A stretch of 64,000 bases of DNA from Bicyclus anynana. Taxonomy: Eukaryota; Arthropoda; Insecta; Lepidoptera; Nymphalidae. Made by a program: the position numbers and the translations under genes. Below are positions 23,301 to 32,300 of this stretch, one piece after another. Positions within the stretch are counted from its first letter, which is position 1; each line of letters starts with the position of its first letter. The notes below the pieces were generated by a model. That model did no database searches. It had not been told where the DNA came from and worked only from the letters and a program-made list of their open reading frames with translations. The DNA is taken from assembly GCF_947172395.1 (NCBI RefSeq), contig NC_069107.1, forward strand, positions 10,026,101 to 10,090,100, in the 5' to 3' direction.

Positions 23301-26300
23301 GACCAGTATCGCATCCGAATTCACGAACAAAAATGTCTGTAATTTTTTGAGGAAAACGAGCTTAGATTAGGTAAATACCCTATTGTAAACTAAAAGTTGT
23401 TTTTACAGAGCTCTTTAACCGCAAAACACGATTACAACTATGAAACATCAATACTATAGAGACAGTTTTTGTAATCGCATAAGATCGTTGATCATATACT
23501 TTAACAGAAAAGTAAAGCTACTGTTACACATGCTCATTTCAAGCACGAAAGCACGCTACTAATGAGCAATTGCTACTTATTAGCATGTGTATCGCAACAT
23601 TGCTAATAATGAGCATGCTTATTTTTGCGCGGGAGGAAGGGGGCGTGCTTTTAGCGCGTGTAAACAGGTTTGCTTATTGAGTATGCTATTCGATCAGCAT
23701 TGCTATTCTGAATTCTCTTCACCTTCATCTCTCCCTGTCTAACACGATACTATAGACAGAGAGCGATAGATACAAATTAGCATGTGTAATGTGTGGAATG
23801 TTTGTTTTGAGCATGCTTATTCAGGAGCATACTTAAAAATAGCATGCTTATTGCTAGCAAATATAAACTGATGATAAGCATGCTCGCATGGAGCATACTT
23901 AATTGCACGTTTTAGCATGCTATTTTAGAGCATGTGTAACAGATGTGTACTTTAACGTTTAACGAGGCAGGTCCTTATGTACTATTGCTCGGAGGACTTG
24001 ATAGCATCTGTCACGTTGTCTAGTTTTTGGGTTTCGAAGGTGTACGTCTCTCTGCGGTCGTCCCTTCATTTTTAAAGATTGTAATCCTGGTGATATCCCA
24101 AACTCCTGCAGGTCCACGTTTTAAACCGGCTTCTGTCGGTGGCTATTTATACTTTTTTTATATATGAAGTATGTGGCAAAATGTTGAGCCTTTTTCTAGG
24201 TTATGCTACATATTGCAGGACATCTTTTATCGCAACACTGTTTGCGTGGACAATTAAGCTATGTACCTAATAATTTAGAATTTAAGGATGTAATATGTGG
24301 CATTACTTGAAAATAAAGATCTTTCTTTCTTTCTTTCTTATGCTAGTGTGTAGAAATTCGTCTTTTTATCCTCTTTCAGCCCATCCTATTGGTCAGCGGC
24401 CTCTCGGTCGATCTTTTCCCAATCTTACCTGATATTTAGTGACGATGCAGTCTAAGATGGAAGCGAGTACTTGGAAGTACGCCCAAGTTGATTCTACCCA
24501 TACCTCTAACGGTTTCTACGCGGCATCGTACCGGAATGCTAAATTGCCGGTAGAGTGGTAACTAGATAGGACAGAAAGAAACTCACTTCTTCTGCAAGAA
24601 GTTGCTGAGGACCTTGGTGTTTCGCATGAATAGCACGTACTGGCGGTGGAGGTACACCCACAGGGCAGCCATGAGACCGCACACGATACTGTGACATACA
24701 AAACATATATATTTATAATAATAATATTATAATAATAATATAATTATAATTGATAGATAGATAGATATACTTTATTTGAACACCACAAAGACAAATACAA
24801 GTGAAATAAAAACATATTAAGAAGAGATCAGCATACAAAAGGCGGTCTTATCGCTAAGTAGCGATTTCTTCCAGGCAACCTTCGGTTTAGGATAGCTTAA
24901 GGACATCAGCAGGTGGCGTAAAACAAAAATAACCATATTATTAGTAATACACATACATACAAATAATTTACATCCTAATACATAAACAATATTACACAAA
25001 TACCTACAATAATGAATAAAATACATATCAAAATATACTAATTAATACATTATATTGAAGAGAAATAATAGATACAGATCGTCTTTACTGCATCAGATAG
25101 TGAGTCTATACGGCATTTTTAAAAATGTCCAGTGTCTTTGATTGCCGTATGTTCAAAGGAAGAGCAATAATGTGAAATACAAAAAAAACCGGCCAAGTGC
25201 ATGTCGAGGCACGCGCAGAGTAAGGCTCCGTAGATTAAGCTAGCACTGTAATCCCCTATGTAATGCACAAAAATACCGATAACCATACCCCACATGGGAT
25301 AGACGATGAAAAATTCATCCTCACTTTGCATGTAAGGAAGGAACCCAATTTATTTTTTATTAACATTTTTTCTTCCATTTTATAGACGAATTTAATATAC
25401 ATACCCAAACTAAATTTTATCTTTCTAGTTTTAACAAACTCTGAGTTATGTTACTGACAACTTTATCTTTTTAATTATCAACGGAATTAGTATTCAATTT
25501 TACCAACTACACTTTTTAAGTTGGTCGACTATACTCTTTAAATAGCGATGGCTAATCTTTGCCCTTTAAATAGCCGTTATAGTTTTCTTTGTAATTTCAT
25601 TATATATATTACTTTTGTGATTAATTTACGTATCTATTATTAACCTCTTTTAAAAAATTAGCTCTTAAAAATGTAATATTCGATTTAGGGATCCGTTTTT
25701 TACAAAGGGAGGAAGAGGAGAAAGAGATAAAGAGAGAGAAAGAAGGGGGAGGAAGAGGAGAGAAAGAGAGAGATAAAAAGGAGGGAGGAAGAGGAGAGAG
25801 AGACTTACCCCAGCAGCACGAACACGGCGAACTCCTGCGGGTCGAAGGGGAAATCCTGCGGGAGATTGGTGGGGAACAGTGGCTTGACGGTGGGCATGGC
25901 GCCCGACCAAACTGACAGCAGCCGGAACATCTACCACCATAAAACACAGCACTCTCATCATTTTGTTCATGGTAAATTCGATGCATGCAGGTGGCTCAGT
26001 ATCGTGATGTTTGGAAGTCCCTACAAAAGGCCTATGTCTTGCAGAAGACGACTATCGGCTGATATGATGATGATGATGATGATGATGAAATTCGATCACA
26101 CTAAACGGGAAGCAATAATACTGACTTCAGTTGGAGCAAATCCGAGCTAGAAAGGCTTGTGACAATCGCGACTAATGTGATATGGCTTTGCAAGTTCGTT
26201 GATGACACTTTCATGATATACGGGCGACGGGGGGGACGGACGTACGTCACCCTCCCGGACCGCGCGGACCATCAGGAGTGTTACGAACAAATTTGCCAAG

Positions 26301-29300
26301 ATTAAGTTGAGAAGAGCGAACTTGTTGAGTTGTCTATTCCCTCTTTGACTTGATGGTGTTCAAATTGTAGGTGATGAGGCAGTACTCCCATTTCTTGCAT
26401 GCTAGATAGGCTTGTGATAATCATGCCTAATAGGAAGCAGAGACAGTAACATTTCGAACGAACTTGCCTAAATGTCTATTAACTCTTGCCTTCATGGTGT
26501 TCAAATTAACATCATACACCCAATACACTGTTCGTAAAATTGATCATTATTAATCGAATACGATAGTATATCACACAGTTCGCTCAACATTCGATCATTG
26601 TCGGTTTTGCGCCCGGGTCAAAGGACTCGAAGCAACAGATTCACTTGATTTTTTATCATTATTTATATTTACAAGTTAATCCCTGACTACAATCTCATCT
26701 GATGGTAAGTGATGATGCAATCTAAGATGTGGAAGCGGGCAAACAATTTCGTACTGGAACGAAAATCGACTGGTCTTTGCCGGTAGAGTAGTAACACACC
26801 TCCCTCCAGGAAGACCTGGACCGATTAAGAAAACCTCAGTCGGCCCAGCCGATATATATATAAATCCAAGGGGGCCGGCAAAATACTCACGATAGCGCTG
26901 CAGCACGCGGCAAAGAACCCGCGCCAGTAGTTCCGCACTGCGAAGTACGTGGTGGTTACTTCTATGGAAAACAGCACTCCTGCAGAGACATAAAACAATC
27001 ATTGCAGTGTACAAATAATTATGTATATATCAGAGAGAAGACAGAAGTGTCGGAGCTTCACAGAGGAACAAATTAACATTATTCAGCATCCAGAGAAATC
27101 TACCGCTGCTATACATGGCATTAACCCCGCAGTTTCACGTGCATATAGTTCCTGTTCCCTTGGTGATACAAGGATAAAATATGCGATGACAAACACAAAT
27201 AACATGGCTTTGTATTAGCGTAAGATTTTTCAAAAACGGTTCAGTATATTTAGAGGTTACCCCCCCAAATTCAAAAACTCACAAACTGTACCTCTTTATA
27301 ATATTAGTATACGAGTAGATATGGAAATAAAAAGCGGTCGTGTATTAATCCTATCTTTATCTATACGCTTAACGCTTAGTTCAAAGCCTAACCTTGAATT
27401 TGAAATAACAGACTTTCACTCACGCTTCCCCTTGTCAATTTCCACCCCTAAAAGTAAAAATTTATAATCCTTAGTGAATCTTTAAGAAACTTAAATCATT
27501 TTTTATCCGATTATGCAATTTCTAGTGACATTATTAAATGCCACATTTGGTATCTACATTTCTATAATAGCACATAGGTTAGGTTAGGTGCTATAATAAA
27601 AATGTAGATACTGAGAGTATTTCCCATATTGCCTATCTATACTAATATTATAAAGCTGAAGAGTTTGTTTGATTGAATGCGCTAATCTCAGGAACTACAT
27701 TTCCGATTTGAAAAATTCTTTCAGTGTTAAATAGCCCATATATCGAGGAAGGCTATATTCTATATTTTATCCCTGTATTTCTACGGGAACGGGAACCACG
27801 CGGGTGAAACCGCGCGGCGTCAGCTAGTTACATAATATTAGTAATAACTCTAGACTAATTCTAAGACTAGAAGAAACAACTATACATATTTCACATAATG
27901 AAACAGTTAATTATTTAAACGTAGTCTGCAATAGTTTCAACTGAATCCAGAAGTATCCAGATAACTCCACGACGGGTAAGTATTTACCAGGTGTAATTGA
28001 TATTCTTTTCATTTGCGACTCTCGTTAAATATTCTATATGTGGGGGTCAATTGCGCAGCGCCCTCGTAAACCATGATTGTGATATTGCCATGATAAGGCT
28101 TTCATTAAAATGGAATTCGACTTTGTCCAATTGCTATTACACCGAAAAGTACCTACTATAACTACAATTCTGTTATCTATATTACGAGTAATACATTCAA
28201 TGCTGAAACATTACTGGAACGTTGTCACTTGTTTTTTTTTTAATTATATAAGCCAACACTTTGACAATGACTTTGCAATCACACTTGATGGTAAGCGATA
28301 ATGATGATGAGCCTACGGTGATGTTTCAGAGTAGAGTGCATAATTTTGCTTGCCAGGACTTGGAAGATACCAAAATTGAATGTAGTAGGATAAACAGAAA
28401 CTGGAAAGGCATTCCATATCTTTCCAGTAAGTGAAAGGGATGAGGAACACTTTTGCACACTAACTATGGCAGGATATGTGTTTAAATATAACATAAAAGA
28501 CCTATGTAAATGTACCATATTCTGGAAAAATAAAAAAAATATTGATTGATTGAGGAATCAAACCGCTAATTACGCGTCCAAGAAACATTAACAGCATAGC
28601 CTAAGTTACAGCAATGCTTGACTGTTTAAACGACAAGCAAGCAGTAGCAAGACAGTGAATATTTCAACTTTTAAAGTAGTTCCTTTCAAAATGATAAAAA
28701 TAGCGATTACAATACTGATGTATCTCCAATAGAAGCGGCGAAACACGAAGGAATCCCCTCAGCGCAGGCGGTTGTCAACATCTTAGTAATACAAACTAGT
28801 TTTGACGATAATATAGCGAGATAATGAATATACATGCTAGTAAATCGACTCTAAAAGGAATTTTCAAACGCGTAAGTACTCCAAAATGAGTTATCAGTGA
28901 TCTTGGTGATGCAAATGACGCTGATATTCACAAAAATGGTGACAAAGATTTGATAACAGAGACTTCTGATTTACCTCCAACAGGAGCGGCGAAACACGAA
29001 GCAACTCCCACAGCGCAAGCGGCTGCCAACATCTCAGTGGTACGCGACTCGTTACTGTAGATGCCTTGGAACGTTGTCACCAGTTTGGACAGCAGACTAG
29101 CTACCATTGATGCTATGTGAACTGATGGACCCTGGAAATTAAAAAGATAAGGTCATAATTATTTTTGTTTGAATTCACAAATGGTCTTCTTTTGGATAAA
29201 AACACAATATCCTTTATTTATTGTAAAGATTTTTAAAAATATTATTATAGTTATAACTTTTATATTTGCGAAATCTTAAATGGCGTATATTAACTAAATT

Positions 29301-32300
29301 TACAACAAATTTAGTTAATATACTTATTATTTAATAAATTCAAATTAAACACGAAACTGAAATTTAGAAATAAAATCCGCAGCGATCTTTTAAGTTAACT
29401 AACACATTGTAAATTATATATAATACTCAATTCGAAGTTATGCGTGTACACTATTTATATAATTTCTAGTAGATACTTTAATCATAGTCTCACCTCTTTG
29501 CCAAGCGGCAAACCAGATCCTAGAGTAGCAGTGAGACCAATAAGCTTAGATATTAAAGCACGGAATGTTAGGTATTCTTTCAAATTAACTCCTCTTAATA
29601 TTGTCTTCATTTCTGGTATACCGGAACCTTAAAATAATGAAAAAATAATATTATTTATGGCTCAAAAGCAAACGCCTAAACATCGTCTTACATTCTGATC
29701 TCTATGAATGTTTCGTAGTACTGAAAACTTTTTAATTGCAGTCTTTATCAAGGGTGACTTTCAGGGCCGCTACTATTTTATTTGTTTGTTAACAAGATAT
29801 TGTACTTTTACTTTTAAATTAAATAAATAAATTAAATGAACAAAAGGATTGCACATCGCTTTATCTTCTGTGTTGTGTTTGTAGTACTGAATTTTTTTTC
29901 ATTGTGGACTTTAACAAGGGTGACTTTTAGGGCCGCTACTATTTAATTTCTTCGTTAACAAGAAAGTTACATTTAATTTAAATTAAGAAAAAAAATATTT
30001 TAAATGAATTAGAACAAAAATACACTTACCGATACTCTGAGCGGCGACTATGTGGACGAATCCAGCGGCGAAGAGAATTAAACATACAGGGAGGGACACC
30101 CACGCTACGTATTGACTAAAAGTAGACGTGGCCAAGTCTTTGTACATCCACATACGTGCTGTGAAACAAAACACAATAAATGAAATATTTACCATGATCG
30201 ATGAGTGTAGAGGCATATAAATAATTGTGCCACTACTTAGGGGGCGTAAAAAGTTAAGTAGATTATTATCAATTCACATCACTCTATAAATAGTCTATAA
30301 CCGGCTGTGCTACTCGATAGTATCGATTTATTATTTAAGTTTGTGTATAATAATATACCCAGTGTTGTGTTATTTATATGCCGAACAGAACACCATCACA
30401 ACTAACTATATCAAGTTAAAGTATCTGCAGTTCCATCAGTAATCAAAGATGTAATTTTCGAGAAACAACAGGAAAAACATATTGCATGTACGACATTTGA
30501 AGGATCATCTTAAAGATCTTTAAAATTCTGAAATAGGTGCAAATTCACACTTACTTGTTTATCCTAAAGTTGGCATGTAAAGATAATAATGTTTTGTAAA
30601 ACATGTAAATTATTTGCAATTTAGTTGTTTTAAAGTTTATTTCTTGCATATTATGCATTACCGCTATTATTTTACATGTGTTCATGATGTAATTATGCAC
30701 AAGTCGTAACTGTAAAGGTCGGTTATTAACAAATGAATGAGATGATGTCTTTTCAGTGTACAAGTAGGTCTCTCTTTATTCATAACATCTAAGCATATTT
30801 ACGAGTATGTAGATTATTGTCATCTCCAAGTACGTAGATGCTTAATATTTGCAAGTTTCCAGTTATTCACTGATTTAAGTACTTTTGCAATGTTTTTCTA
30901 AAATACATAGAATTTATGATATAGAACGAAAACTTTAACTTTTCAAAAGTAACCTGCTTGAAATACATTTTTTGACGAAGTTGAATGTTGTAGTGAAGAA
31001 ATAAAGCAATATGTTACCATTGTTACAGACAGCGATGCCTTTGTCCATCGCGAAGTTGAGGATCGCCATGATGATGCCGAGCAGCGCCAGGAAGACCCAG
31101 TCCTCGCCCAGCCGCGCGAACGTATGCCTCCACACGTAACCTAATGCACTTCACATCATTGAATAAGCTTTGTATCAGATTATTGTTGCTCTCCATTCAT
31201 AGTTCATCATCATCATTATGATCAGCCGATGGAAGCGACTGGACATAGGTCTTACATAAGGACTTACAAATTATAGGTCGATTTCAACCGATTCGTTAAT
31301 TTTAATTCAATTTTATTCATCAATTTTCAAACAGAGTTATGCTTGAGGTTTATAATAAAACTATAGAAACCAAGATATCTGGTATTGCTAAAAAAATAGA
31401 AAAACAGTGAGAAGAGAATTAAAAAAAATATATTTTTTATATCTTATTGTTAATCTCTTTGTCTGCTTTTATGTAACATTGCGCTAATATCCGACAATTT
31501 TAAACCTATTTCAATGAGGTTATCATTTTAGCGTATTCATAGACGTTCTATCAAGAACTCAAGACTCTACGTGGTCAAATCTATAGACATTGGATTAAAC
31601 AAATAAAAAAAAATCTTATATTTTTACCTGCTAATCTCAATTTTACCCGACTGCGTCAGAAGGAGGATAATGTTTTTATTGCTTTCATCATATTCATTAG
31701 TATGTTTAGAATAAAGCACAATCATAGAAAAAACTTTCAATTTACCTAAAACTTTAAAAAACTTCCCCCTAGGTCGATGTTTGCCTGTGGCCTCCAGTTC
31801 TTTTTGCCGAAGTTTGTCATCTTTCCGTCTTCTTTTTCTTAGTCTTCTAAGTCTTCTAGCTTCTTCTCTGGCCGCTTCACTTAGGTCGCGTTGATAACGA
31901 CCATACATCTAGAAAAGAGGAGAAGACTTGTTTTATATTTAACTTTAAAGAAAGATTTTGATCTACAACTAAAAGTTTAAAAACATAGAAGAACAGAGAA
32001 GTATTTAGTAGTTTTCTTGCGAATCTAAGTCACTTCATTATGTTTGCTTAAACTCTGTATTTTGTATTTAATTTACAAGTTACCTAAACACCAAAACAAA
32101 AAATTCCATTACTGTTGCAAAATATCACTATTAGTGTTTCATCCATTTTTATACTTTAAACTACAGTAATATTCAAGCTATTAGTTTGGGTAATGTATAT
32201 TTCAACTGTTATACCTCTAAATTATTTTCTTCTATCTATACGCACATAACACTTTGGGCTCAGTAAATACAGTAGATATTTATCTGTACTCTGATTTGGG

